From: Euzebya sp051004735
GTDB lineage: Bacteria; Actinomycetota; Nitriliruptoria; Euzebyales; Euzebyaceae
Reading direction: 5' to 3'
NCBI GenBank assembly: GCA_051004735.1
Contig: JBPCKA010000021.1
Location: 1 to 64,000, forward strand
DNA: 64,000 nt
The first letter of the stretch is position 1. Every line of letters starts with the position of its first letter. The translations under genes were made by a program, and so were the position numbers. This document shows, one piece after another, positions 31,933-39,473 of this stretch. The notes under the pieces were generated by a model. The model made no database searches, had not been told where the DNA came from, and saw only the letters and a list, made by a program, of their open reading frames with translations.

Positions 31933-32970
31933 ATGGATATCGGTAGCATCTTCATTGATGGCATCCGCAACGCCCTGGGGGTGGAGGCTGTCGTGTTTGC
32001 ACTGGCCGCCATCGGCCTGAACATCCACTTCGGCTACACCGGTCTGCTGAATTTCGGTCAGGTGGGGTTCATGCTGGTGGGCGCGTACGGCGTGGCGATC
32101 ATGGCCCGTGCCTGTCCCGATCAGGCAGCGACCCAGTCTGCAGCCAACCAGATCGGACCCTGCGGTCAACCGCTGATCTACGGAGTGATCCTGGGGATCG
32201 TCCTGGCGGTGATCCTGGCACTGCTGCTCGGCGCGCCGACGCTACGACTACGTGCGGATTACCTGGCGATCACCACGATCGCTGCTGCCGAGATCCTGAG
32301 GTTCATCTTCAGGTCCGACACCGCCGATCCGCTGACGAACTCGGTGTTCGGCATCCAGCAGTTCTCGAAGGACTTCTTCGACATCAACCCGATTCAGCCT
32401 GGCAACTACTTCGGGCAACTCAACTACAGCCATCAACAGTTGTGGACCATGATCGTTGGCTGGACCGTGGTGTTGCTGCTGACATTGTGGACCTGGTCGC
32501 TGATGCGCTCACCGTGGGGACGAGTTCTCAAATCGATACGTGAGGATGAGGACGCCGCCCGCGCACTGGGCAAGAACGTGTTCAGCTACAAGATGCAAGC
32601 ACTGATCCTGGGCGGCGTGTTCGGTGCGTTGGGCGGTGTTTTCCTGGCCATCGGGACTCAGGCTGTGGCCCCCGACACCTACATCCCCGTTCGGACCTTC
32701 TTCGCCTACGTGATCATCATCCTGGGCGGCGCCGGCACCATCTGGGGGCCGATCGTTGGCACCTTCATCTTCCTGTTCCTGACCGCGGGCCTGGACCGTC
32801 TGCTTCGTGAACTCATCACCGGAGGGGTCATCCCGGAGTCCATCATCGCCCTGCCCGAGATCGGCCCGATCCGGTTCATGCTGGTCGGATTGATGCTCGC
32901 ACTGCTGATGGCCTTCAGACCTCAAGGGATCTTAGGCAACAAAGAGGAGATGCTGATCGATGCCCGCTGA
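31933..32970 (+). CDS. livM: Branched-chain amino acid ABC transporter permease LivM
   Basis: The 345-residue membrane protein has the LivM pattern: AIGLNIHFGYTGLLNFGQVGFMLVGAYG at the N-terminus, LLLGAPTLRLRADYLAITTIAAAEILR with the conserved LRGxYFAITT-like segment, and GRVLKSIREDEDAARALGKNVFSYKMQAL. GGAGTIWGPIVGTFIFLFL and RPQGILGN end it. CGGAAGG precedes ATG 31933. It overlaps livG by eleven bases. It pairs with LivH to form the channel for leucine/isoleucine/valine or related compounds. Confidence 0.92.
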   Translation: MDIGSIFIDGIRNALGVEAVVFALAAIGLNIHFGYTGLLNFGQVGFMLVGAYGVAIMARACPDQAATQSAANQIGPCGQPLIYGVILGIVLAVILALLLGAPTLRLRADYLAITTIAAAEILRFIFRSDTADPLTNSVFGIQQFSKDFFDINPIQPGNYFGQLNYSHQQLWTMIVGWTVVLLLTLWTWSLMRSPWGRVLKSIREDEDAARALGKNVFSYKMQALILGGVFGALGGVFLAIGTQAVAPDTYIPVRTFFAYVIIILGGAGTIWGPIVGTFIFLFLTAGLDRLLRELITGGVIPESIIALPEIGPIRFMLVGLMLALLMAFRPQGILGNKEEMLIDAR

Positions 32971-33895
32971 CCCCGACGTCGTCGTCAATGACATGACCCT
33001 GGCGTCACGGGAGGCCCTGTCCGCTGTGGCGGCCGAACCCGGTGTTGCCAAACCCGATCCGGTGCTGATCGTTGACGGAGTCCGTCGTCAGTTCGGCGGT
33101 CTGACCGCAGTCGACGTTGAGCATCTGGAGATCCAGCGTGGCCTGATCACTGCACTGATCGGACCGAACGGGGCTGGCAAGACGACGTTCTTCAATCTGA
33201 TCACCGGCTTTGATTCGCCCAACGAGGGCACCTGGTCCTTCGACGGCCGCGATCTCAGCGGTGTGTCAGCCCACAAGGTCGCCAACTACGGCATGGTCCG
33301 CACCTTCCAACTGACCAAATCCTTGAACCGGATGAGTGTGATCGAAAACATGCGGCTGGCAGGGACCGGGCAGAAGGGTGAGCGCTTCCTGACAGCGGTC
33401 ATTCCCTCACTGTGGCGCGGTCAGGAGCAGGACATCACCAAGCGCGCCGACGATCTGCTGGGGCGCTTCACACTTGACACCAAGCGGGAGGACCTTGCGG
33501 GCAGCCTGTCAGGTGGGCAGGGAAAACTGTTGGAGATGGCCCGCGCACTCATGGTGCAGCCCAGCCTGGTCTGTCTGGACGAGCCCATGGCCGGGGTCAA
33601 CCCCGCCCTGGTCCAATCGTTGTTGGAGCACGTCAAGAGCCTTCGTGACGAGTTGGGCATGACGGTGGTCTTCGTGGAACACGACATGGATGTGGTCATG
33701 GACATCTCCGACTGGGTCATCGTCATGGCCGAAGGGCGGGTCATTGCCGAGGGCCCGCCTGCCTCCATCGGCACCAACAAGACAGTGATCCAGGCCTACC
33801 TCGGTGGAGGCGAGGGTGAGGGCGAGGTGTCGCTGGCCGAGATCGAGGCGCAGGCAACCGAAGAGGACCAGCGTGAACGGAAGGGCCGGTCATGA
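32960..33895 (+). CDS. livG: Branched-chain amino acid ABC transporter ATP-binding protein LivG
   Basis: The 311-residue ATPase has Walker A LIGPNGAGKTTFFNLITGF, the LivG-type GLTAVDVEHLEI before it, a VRTFQLTKSLNRMSVIENM Q-loop, and signature LSGGQGKLLEMARALM. Walker B is LVCLDEPMAGVNPAL and the H-loop VFVEHDMDVVMDISDWVIVM. A 30-residue N-terminal extension and an acidic C-terminal tail are longer than in typical LivG. The ATG lies eleven bases inside livM. Confidence 0.92.
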   Translation: MPADPDVVVNDMTLASREALSAVAAEPGVAKPDPVLIVDGVRRQFGGLTAVDVEHLEIQRGLITALIGPNGAGKTTFFNLITGFDSPNEGTWSFDGRDLSGVSAHKVANYGMVRTFQLTKSLNRMSVIENMRLAGTGQKGERFLTAVIPSLWRGQEQDITKRADDLLGRFTLDTKREDLAGSLSGGQGKLLEMARALMVQPSLVCLDEPMAGVNPALVQSLLEHVKSLRDELGMTVVFVEHDMDVVMDISDWVIVMAEGRVIAEGPPASIGTNKTVIQAYLGGGEGEGEVSLAEIEAQATEEDQRERKGRS

Positions 33896-34743
33896 GCGAT
33901 GAGCACGCGATGCCCCACGACCAACAGATCGCCGCCGAGCGTCAGAAGGCGGTGGACGATTCCGTCAGTCACCGCGGGGCAGAGGCACTCAGTGAGGCCG
34001 GGAAACCCCCCACGGTCGAGGAGTCGGTGCTGTACGCCGAAGACATCGTCGCCGGCTACCTGCCAGGGGTCGACATCCTGACCGGCGCCAACATCCACGT
34101 CCGCGAGGGCGAACTTGTGGGAATCATCGGGCCCAACGGTGCCGGAAAGTCCACCTTGATCAAGGCCATGTTCGGTCTGGTCGAGGTCCGGAGCGGTCGT
34201 GTCGTACTTCGTGACAGCGAGATCACTGGTATGACGGCGCACGAACTGGTCGAGAAGGGGGTCGGCTACGTCCCGCAGACCGACAATGTGTTCCCCTCCC
34301 TCACCATCGAGGAGAACATGGAGATGGGCGTGTACCTGCGTCCGAAGATGTTCGCCGAGCGCTTTGAGTTCGTGGCAGGCCTGTTCCCGAAGCTTGCTGA
34401 TCGGCGTAAGCAACGCGCGGGATCCCTGTCGGGCGGGGAGCGTCAGATGGTGGCCATGGGACGGGCGCTGATGATGGACCCCAGCGTCCTGTTCCTGGAC
34501 GAACCCTCTGCCGGACTCTCACCCGCCAACCAGGGTGTGGTCTTCCATCGCGTCAAACAGATCAACGATGCCGGCGTGACCATCGTGATGGTGGAGCAGA
34601 ACGCCAAAAAGTGTCTGAAGATCTGTAGTCGCGGTTATGTCCTGGACCAGGGTCGCGATGCCTATACCGGCACCGGTACCGAACTGCTCCACGATGCCAA
34701 GGTGATCGAGTTGTATCTGGGGACCCTGGTCAAGAACGAATAG
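33892..34743 (+). CDS. livF: Branched-chain amino acid ABC transporter ATP-binding protein LivF
   Basis: The 283-residue ATPase has a charged N-terminal extension of about 45 residues, then LYAEDIVAGYLPGVDILTGANIHV. Walker A is IGPNGAGKSTLIKAMFGL, followed by VGYVPQTDNVFPSLTIEENM. The signature is LSGGERQMVAMGRALM, Walker B VLFLDEPSAGLSP and the H-loop MVEQNAKKCLKI. PQTDNVFP-LTxEEN is typical of LivF. ATGA overlap with livG. It ends the livHMGF operon, with bfd 54 bases downstream under its own promoter. Confidence 0.92.
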   Translation: MSDEHAMPHDQQIAAERQKAVDDSVSHRGAEALSEAGKPPTVEESVLYAEDIVAGYLPGVDILTGANIHVREGELVGIIGPNGAGKSTLIKAMFGLVEVRSGRVVLRDSEITGMTAHELVEKGVGYVPQTDNVFPSLTIEENMEMGVYLRPKMFAERFEFVAGLFPKLADRRKQRAGSLSGGERQMVAMGRALMMDPSVLFLDEPSAGLSPANQGVVFHRVKQINDAGVTIVMVEQNAKKCLKICSRGYVLDQGRDAYTGTGTELLHDAKVIELYLGTLVKNE

Positions 34744-34778
34744 TGCAGGCTGCATTCGGGCTGGCACGACAAGGTTGG

Positions 34779-34797
34779 TTAGGTTATCTTTACCAAC
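34779..34797. promoter_or_regulatory. Candidate iron box (DtxR/IdeR type) over the bfd promoter
   Basis: TTAGGTTATCTTTACCAAC matches the known consensus TTAGGTTAGGCTAACCTAA at 13 of 19 positions, including the whole left half-site. It covers the -10 (TATCTT, 34785-34790) and reaches the base before ATG 34798, an ideal place for repression by an iron-loaded regulator. Confidence 0.55.
34785..34790 (+). promoter_or_regulatory. -10 element for leaderless bfd mRNA
   Basis: TATCTT, seven bases before ATG 34798, with no ribosome binding site; it lies inside the iron box. Confidence 0.5.
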
Positions 34798-35061
34798 ATG
34801 TACGTGTGCCAGTGTGAGGCGGTGACCGACCGGCAGATCCGCGGTGCGGTCGCCGAGGGCTGCACGACCCTGCGGAGCGTGGCCGCGCTCACGGGCGCAG
34901 GTACCGGCTGTGGGGGGTGCATCCCGACCCTTCGGGCCTTGGTGTGCGGATCCTGCCCCTCTCGCGTGGTGGACATGGCCTGTGACGACACAGTCGGACC
35001 GGTGCCCGTTCGGTCAATCGTGACCGTTGACCTTGAGCAACGGATGCCTGCCGCCAACTGA
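34798..35061 (+). CDS. bfd: Bacterioferritin-associated ferredoxin-like [2Fe-2S] protein
   Basis: The 87-residue protein has the BFD-like fold: MYVCQCEAVTDRQIRGAV supplies C-x-C, and TGAGTGCGGCIPTLRALV supplies C-x2-C, the four cluster ligands. The C-terminal 30 residues, with two further cysteines (CGSC) and VDMACDD, go beyond the usual domain. Bfd releases iron stored in bacterioferritin; a bacterioferritin gene lies 2 kb downstream. The start is fixed by a -10 seven bases upstream. An IdeR-like box over the promoter suggests induction when iron is low, which fits the role. Confidence 0.85.
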   Translation: MYVCQCEAVTDRQIRGAVAEGCTTLRSVAALTGAGTGCGGCIPTLRALVCGSCPSRVVDMACDDTVGPVPVRSIVTVDLEQRMPAAN

Positions 35062-35105
35062 TTCGATCCGTCGGCGAATATCGTGACCTCGGGTCTGCCT
35101 GCTGC

Positions 35106-35111
35106 TACATT
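35106..35111 (+). promoter_or_regulatory. Candidate -10 of the leuL-leuA transcript
   Basis: TACATT, eleven bases before the leader peptide ATG at 35123. Confidence 0.35.
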
Positions 35112-35122
35112 CACCTCACACC

Positions 35123-35170
35123 ATGCGTCACCTCCTCCTCCTTCTTCGTCGCCGCGGCGGGCCCCTCTAG
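35123..35170 (+). CDS. leuL: Leucine-rich leader peptide of leuA
   Basis: A 15-codon frame encodes MRHLLLLLRRRGGPL with five consecutive leucine codons, then three arginine codons, and stops at TAG 35168. It lies 71 bases upstream of leuA on the same strand. A run of the pathway's end-product amino acid just before the biosynthetic gene is the hallmark of attenuation. Leader peptides of this kind before leuA are known from other actinobacteria. Stalling at the Leu codons when charged tRNA-Leu is scarce would change the fold of the region behind it. Confidence 0.8.
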   Translation: MRHLLLLLRRRGGPL

Positions 35171-35208
35171 GCCGGTTACCTCGTCGCGGAGTCAGAGAGT
35201 CGCCGGCC
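35170..35208 (+). promoter_or_regulatory. Attenuator hairpin region before leuA
   Basis: GGCCGG at 35170-35175 pairs with CCGGCC at 35203-35208, extendable by a U.G pair, starting at the leader stop codon. An inner CTC/GAG stem lies near 35180-35192. The GC-rich end of the leader frame (GCCGCGGCGGGCC) can compete for the downstream GGCCGCCCC, a plausible switch. There is no strong U tract, so control of leuA translation or Rho-type termination is also possible. Confidence 0.45.
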
Positions 35209-35241
35209 GCCCCACGTGAGTGCGAGCCCCAGAGGTAGACC

Positions 35242-36969
35242 ATGAAGAACACCCAGCAGCCCTCGGCGATGCCCGTTGGCAAGTACGTCCCGTTCCAGGA
35301 TGTGGTCCGGGTCAATCTGCCCGATCGGACCTGGCCGTCGCAGACAATCATGACCGCACCGCGGTGGTGCGCCGTGGACCTTCGTGACGGGAACCAGGCG
35401 CTGATCGATCCGATGAGCCCCGAGCGCAAGCGGCGGATGTTCGATCTGCTGGTGGCCATGGGCTACAAGGAGATCGAGGTCGGTTTCCCGGCCGCCAGTC
35501 AGACGGACTTCGACTTCGTGCGGCATCTGATCACCGACGACGTGATTCCTGACGACGTCACCATCCAGGTGCTGACCCAGTGCCGGGATGAGTTGATCCA
35601 GCGGACCTTTGACTCAATCGAGGGCGCAGACCGTGCGATCATGCACTTCTACAACTCGACCTCCACCCTGCAACGGCGGGTGGTGTTCAACACTGACACC
35701 GACGGGATCACCGACATCGCCCTGCGAGGTGCCCGCCTGGTCAGGAAGCTGGCCGAGACGTCATCGACCGACGTGTACTTCGAGTACAGCCCCGAGTCCT
35801 ACACCGGCACGGAACTGGAGTTCGCGGTGCGCATCTCAAATGATGTGCTGGCGGTCATGGAACCCACGGCGGACCATCAGATGATCATCAATCTGCCAGC
35901 CACCGTGGAAATGGCCACGCCGAACGTCTATGCCGACTCCATCGAATGGATGCACCGCAATCTGGCTGTGCGGGATGCAGTGGTCCTGAGCCTGCACCCC
36001 CACAACGATCGTGGCACGGCCGTCGCGGCTGCAGAACTGGGCTACCTGGCGGGGGCGGACCGCATCGAGGGCTGCCTGTTCGGCAATGGCGAGCGCACCG
36101 GGAACGTCTGCCTGGTGACGCTGGGGTTGAACATGTTCAGCCAGGGCGTGGATCCATTGATCGATTTCAGCGATATCGACCACGTCCGCCGCACGGTTGA
36201 GTACTGCAACCAACTGGGGGTGCATGAGCGTCATCCCTACGGGGGCGATCTGGTCTACACGGCCTTCTCCGGCTCACATCAGGACGCCATCAAGAAGGGC
36301 TTTGAGTCGATGGACATCGACGCCGAAGCCCAGGGGGTCAGTACCGATGAGTTGCCGTGGGCAGTGCCCTATCTGCCCATTGACCCGAAGGATGTGGGAC
36401 GAAATTACGAGGCCGTCATCCGGGTCAACAGTCAATCGGGCAAGGGCGGGGTGGCCTACATCATGCGTAACGAGTTCAAGTTGGATCTGCCGCGCCGCTT
36501 GCAGATCGAGTTCAGTGGCGTGATCCAGGCGGTCACCGACACCGAGGGTGGCGAGGTGACGCCGTCGAAGATGTGGCAGGTGTTCGCCGATGAGTACCTT
36601 CCGGCAGAGCAGACGTGGGGACGGTTCCGGGTCAACGGCTACACCCAGGAGAGCAGCAGCGACGACGGCGACTCTCTTCGTGTCACCCTGTTCGACGACG
36701 GCCGCAAGGTGAGCGTTGATGGCACCGGCAACGGACCCATCAACGCCTTCGTCGGAGCGCTGGCCACCCGGGGGGTGGACCTGAAGGTGCTGGACTACAC
36801 CGAACACGCCATGAGTTCGGGTGGTGACGCCACCGCGGCGGCCTACGTCGAATGTCAGTTCGGCGATGAGGTCATGTGGGGTGTGGGGATCGACCCCAAC
36901 ATCGTCCGTGCCTCACTGAAGGCGATCATCAGCGCCGTGAACCGCAATCACGGTCGTGCCATCTGCTGA
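35242..36969 (+). CDS. leuA: 2-isopropylmalate synthase
   Basis: The 575-residue enzyme condenses acetyl-CoA with 2-ketoisovalerate, the first committed step to leucine. The catalytic barrel starts with WCAVDLRDGNQALIDPMSPERKRRMF, the conserved RDGNQ with its metal Asp, followed by KEIEVGFPAASQTDFDFV. SLHPHNDRGTAVAAAELG carries the metal histidines, and GNGERTGNVCLVTLGLNM the conserved Cys. The C-terminal LeuA dimer/regulatory domain starts near residue 440 and ends with AAYVECQFGDEVMWGVGID. It is the long actinobacterial type. AGAGGT precedes ATG 35242. Regulation by the leader upstream is likely, plus leucine feedback through the regulatory domain. Confidence 0.95.
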   Translation: MKNTQQPSAMPVGKYVPFQDVVRVNLPDRTWPSQTIMTAPRWCAVDLRDGNQALIDPMSPERKRRMFDLLVAMGYKEIEVGFPAASQTDFDFVRHLITDDVIPDDVTIQVLTQCRDELIQRTFDSIEGADRAIMHFYNSTSTLQRRVVFNTDTDGITDIALRGARLVRKLAETSSTDVYFEYSPESYTGTELEFAVRISNDVLAVMEPTADHQMIINLPATVEMATPNVYADSIEWMHRNLAVRDAVVLSLHPHNDRGTAVAAAELGYLAGADRIEGCLFGNGERTGNVCLVTLGLNMFSQGVDPLIDFSDIDHVRRTVEYCNQLGVHERHPYGGDLVYTAFSGSHQDAIKKGFESMDIDAEAQGVSTDELPWAVPYLPIDPKDVGRNYEAVIRVNSQSGKGGVAYIMRNEFKLDLPRRLQIEFSGVIQAVTDTEGGEVTPSKMWQVFADEYLPAEQTWGRFRVNGYTQESSSDDGDSLRVTLFDDGRKVSVDGTGNGPINAFVGALATRGVDLKVLDYTEHAMSSGGDATAAAYVECQFGDEVMWGVGIDPNIVRASLKAIISAVNRNHGRAIC

Positions 36970-37017
36970 TGCCGCTCGCTCTGCAATACTGAGGATCCCC
37001 TGCAGCAAGGACACATC

Positions 37018-37497
37018 ATGCAACCACTCAGCCCTCGAGTCGTGGAACTGTTCAAGGACGCCTTGACCTTCGAACTCACCGTGACCAACACCTATTTCCT
37101 GCATGCTCGCATGCTGCAGAACTGGGGTCTGGGCCGGCTGGGGAAGGTGTTCTACGACTACTCGATCGATGAGATGAAGGATGCCGACGAGTTGATCGAG
37201 CGGATCCTGATGTTTGACGGGCTGCCCAACGTCCAGAAGTTGAACGCAATCACCATCGGTGAGGACGCTGAGGAGATGCTCAGGATGGCGCTTGACAGTG
37301 AGAAGGAGGCCATCGCGAGCTTCAATTCGGCTGCACAGGAATGCCATGACCTGGGAGACCACGGTTCTGCCAAGGTCTTTGAGGAGATGGTGTTGGACGA
37401 AGAACGGCACGCCGACTGGTTTGAAGGGCAACTGGATGCCATCGAGCGGGTTGGCATTCAGAACTATCTGGCCCAGCAACTGCACGCGGACGAGTAG
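37018..37497 (+). CDS. bfr: Bacterioferritin
   Basis: The 159-residue four-helix protein stores iron. FELTVTNTYFLHARMLQNWGL carries the first ferroxidase Glu, YSIDEMKDADELIERILMFDGLPN the heme-ligand Met, EEMLRMALDSEKEAI the third Glu, and MVLDEERHADWFEGQL the last Glu and His. One ligand differs: the His of the usual EMKH (His54 in E. coli Bfr) is Asp here (EMKD), which should alter the di-iron site. AAGGAC precedes ATG 37018. Together with bfd at 34798 it gives both storage and release functions. Confidence 0.93.
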   Translation: MQPLSPRVVELFKDALTFELTVTNTYFLHARMLQNWGLGRLGKVFYDYSIDEMKDADELIERILMFDGLPNVQKLNAITIGEDAEEMLRMALDSEKEAIASFNSAAQECHDLGDHGSAKVFEEMVLDEERHADWFEGQLDAIERVGIQNYLAQQLHADE

Positions 37498-37538
37498 GTC
37501 GATACCCGTCCGCTTCGTCCTGAAGCCGGTCGGGCGCA

Positions 37539-37544
37539 TACGGT
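37539..37544 (+). promoter_or_regulatory. -10 element for leaderless lgt mRNA
   Basis: TACGGT, seven bases before ATG 37552. The alternative GTG at 37543 would lie inside the -10, so this site decides the start. Confidence 0.5.
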
Positions 37545-37551
37545 GTCGAGG

Positions 37552-38526
37552 ATGATTGCCTCCATCCCCGTGCCCCCCTTCAGCGGTATTGATTTTGGGT
37601 TCACCGAGGTCCGTATCTACGGGGTGCTGATCGCCACCGCCGTGCTGGTCGCCGCCAGTTGGACCCGCAAGCGATACCAGAGCTTCGGGGGAGATGGTGA
37701 ACTTGCGGATCGGGTGACCATCTGGGCCGTTGTCCTGGCCTTCGTTGGCGCTCGCGGCGCCTACGTCCTGCCGCGGCTGGGACGGTTCACCGATGATCCG
37801 CTGGGAGTGTTCCAGGTGTGGGAGGGCGGGCTGGCGCTGTTCGGTGGCCTGACCGTCGGTCTGGTCGTCCTGGTCGTGCTGATGCGGCGATGGGGTGGCG
37901 ACTTTCCCGCCTTCATGGACGGTCTGGCCCCGGCACTGCCGTTGGCGCAGGCCATCGGACGGTTGGGGAACTATTTCAACCAGGAGTTGTACGGGACACC
38001 GACCGATCTGCCGTGGGGCGTCGTGATCGAGAATCCCATCAGAGGCGAGGCGCCCCTGACGACATTTCACCCCACGTTCCTGTATGAATCTCTGGCAAAC
38101 CTCGTGCTGATGGGTGTGATCCTGCGGCTACAGCGGACAGACCGTATGAAGAAGGGGACGCTGATCCTGGTCTATGCGATCGGGTATGGCGTCATCCGCT
38201 TCCTGCTGGAACTGATCCGCACGGACACGACCTTCCGAGTGCTGGGACTGTCTCGCAACGCCATCGTGGCCGCGGTGTTCGTCGTGGTCGGGCTGGCCCT
38301 GCTGCGACAGCGGCAGCGCCGAGCCGACCTGCCCGTCGTCGGCACGGCTGCGGTGGAACTGCACGACAGCACGGCGGAAGAAGACACTGACCAAGATGAA
38401 CCGGGGGAGGCGTCAGCTGTGTTTGTCGGGATCACGGAAGCGGATCAGGATCACGGCGGCGACGGCGACCAGGGCAGCGATGCCAAGCGCGACCCCAACG
38501 AAGGGGGAGAGGCCGTCACCGACTGA
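37552..38526 (+). CDS. lgt: Prolipoprotein diacylglyceryl transferase
   Basis: The 324-residue membrane enzyme attaches diacylglycerol to the lipobox Cys of prolipoproteins. VRIYGVLIATAVLVAA is the first span. WEGGLALFGGLTVG is the substrate loop, and AQAIGRLGNYFNQELYGTPTDLPWG contains the Lgt signature GR-GN-NQE-YG. HPTFLYESLANL and the late LILVYAIGYGVIRFLLELIRTD follow. About 60 acidic, Asp/Gly-rich residues after the last span are dispensable-looking. Their coding region (38413-38526) overlaps the 3' end of the opposing CopC-like gene by 114 bases. Substrates in this window include the three ABC binding lipoproteins. Confidence 0.93.
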   Translation: MIASIPVPPFSGIDFGFTEVRIYGVLIATAVLVAASWTRKRYQSFGGDGELADRVTIWAVVLAFVGARGAYVLPRLGRFTDDPLGVFQVWEGGLALFGGLTVGLVVLVVLMRRWGGDFPAFMDGLAPALPLAQAIGRLGNYFNQELYGTPTDLPWGVVIENPIRGEAPLTTFHPTFLYESLANLVLMGVILRLQRTDRMKKGTLILVYAIGYGVIRFLLELIRTDTTFRVLGLSRNAIVAAVFVVVGLALLRQRQRRADLPVVGTAAVELHDSTAEEDTDQDEPGEASAVFVGITEADQDHGGDGDQGSDAKRDPNEGGEAVTD

Positions 38527-39051
38527 TTGGACTGCGGTGACCGCCTCCGAATTGCTGGCCATTGCCTCCGATGGCCTGGCGACGGGCTGGCTGGCGACGG
38601 ACGGGCTGGTCGCAGGAGTCGGGCCGGTCGTACTGACTTGGGGCTGAACTGTTGGTGGGGGTGGTGAGGGGGCGGGCGTGCGCACGTTTTGGGGGGGATC
38701 GAACACGAAGGACACCTCCCCACTGACAAGATCTCCATCGTCGGCGACCACCGTGAATGCGACCGCATGGTCACCGGGGGTGACAGCCAGATTGAGGGGG
38801 ATGAGGACCTGAGTTCCCTCGACGGTGGCCGGGGCCGCCACCAGGTCATCGCCATTTGGGTCGATGACGGTCACCAGTACGTCACCAGGCGACAACGCTT
38901 CTGTGAACGTCAAGATCACCTCACTGGGAGGATCCTGGACCACAGCTCCGTCTGCCGGGGATGACTCAGCAAGGTCGGTGTGGGCCAAGGCCGGCGTGGC
39001 GTGGAGCAACACGCCGATCATGATGATGAGCGCCGTTCGCAGCAATCGCAT
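38413..39051 (-). CDS. CopC-domain protein with C-terminal membrane anchor
   Basis: The 212-residue exported protein has the signal peptide MRLLRTALIIMIGVLLHATPALA. The mature end AHTDLAESSPADGAVVQDPPSEV places His at the start of the CopC fold, the expected copper ligand. VTPGDHAVAFTVVADDGDLVSGEVSFVFDPP follows; the usual DGH of the second copper ligand is DGD here, so the Cu(II) site may be altered. A Pro/Ser/Thr-rich stalk and a final span (FVGVALGIAALVAVAAVILI) anchor it. ATG 39051 is fixed by a TACCGT -10 six bases upstream. Its 3' end overlaps lgt antisense. Confidence 0.83.
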   Translation of the reverse strand: MRLLRTALIIMIGVLLHATPALAHTDLAESSPADGAVVQDPPSEVILTFTEALSPGDVLVTVIDPNGDDLVAAPATVEGTQVLIPLNLAVTPGDHAVAFTVVADDGDLVSGEVSFVFDPPQNVRTPAPSPPPPTVQPQVSTTGPTPATSPSVASQPVARPSEAMASNSEAVTAVQSVGDGLSPFVGVALGIAALVAVAAVILIRFRDPDKHS

Positions 39052-39057
39052 GCCGCC

Positions 39058-39063
39058 ACGGTA
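39058..39063 (-). promoter_or_regulatory. -10 element for leaderless CopC-like gene mRNA
   Basis: TACCGT on the minus strand, six bases before ATG 39051, without a ribosome binding site. Confidence 0.5.
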
Positions 39064-39092
39064 CGCCGATGCGAGCTCGCCTCGAGCGTCGG

Positions 39093-39377
39093 CTACTTGA
39101 CGACGTGCAGTCGGCGCTGCCCGTGGTCTCGGTCGTGTACCTGCTGGCCCGCCGCATAGGTCGCGACCAGTCGGCCAACCGCCGCCCCCACGGCCATCGC
39201 TGCGGTCCACTTGATCGCCTGGGCCCAGCCGACTCCGGCGGTGCTTGGATCAACCGGAGGCGAAGAGGAATGACGCGAACGGTAGGCCCGGCTGATTGCC
39301 GCCCTGACGCCGATGGCGCCGACGATGCCTGCCAGGCGGGGTAACTGCTGAGTCATGAAAGTGGTGTTCTGCGCCAT
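39093..39377 (-). CDS. DUF4235 family membrane protein
   Basis: The 94-residue protein has two hydrophobic helices: LPRLAGIVGAIGVRAAISRAY and WAQAIKWTAAMAVGAAVGRLVATYAA. A linker, PPVDPSTAGVGW, lies between them. This RLxG...P-DP...W-A---G---GLVR layout matches DUF4235, a small actinobacterial membrane family without known function. The start is ATG 39377 (MAQNTT), preceded by TAGGAC six bases away, a near -10; ATG 39353 (MTQQLPRL) is possible. It lies 41 bases upstream of the CopC-like gene on the same strand. Confidence 0.72.
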   Translation of the reverse strand: MAQNTTFMTQQLPRLAGIVGAIGVRAAISRAYRSRHSSSPPVDPSTAGVGWAQAIKWTAAMAVGAAVGRLVATYAAGQQVHDRDHGQRRLHVVK

Positions 39378-39473
39378 ACCCCCGTCCTACCCCGGCCAGC
39401 TCTCCAGCACTCCCCCTGTCGGCTCGTGCGAGATGGTTTGGCAACCATGCCCCCACGACATGATGATGCGGTC

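Noticed and set aside
36913..38070. A 385-codon minus-strand frame across bfr and lgt
   Set aside because: It runs antisense through two well-supported genes and has no motif.
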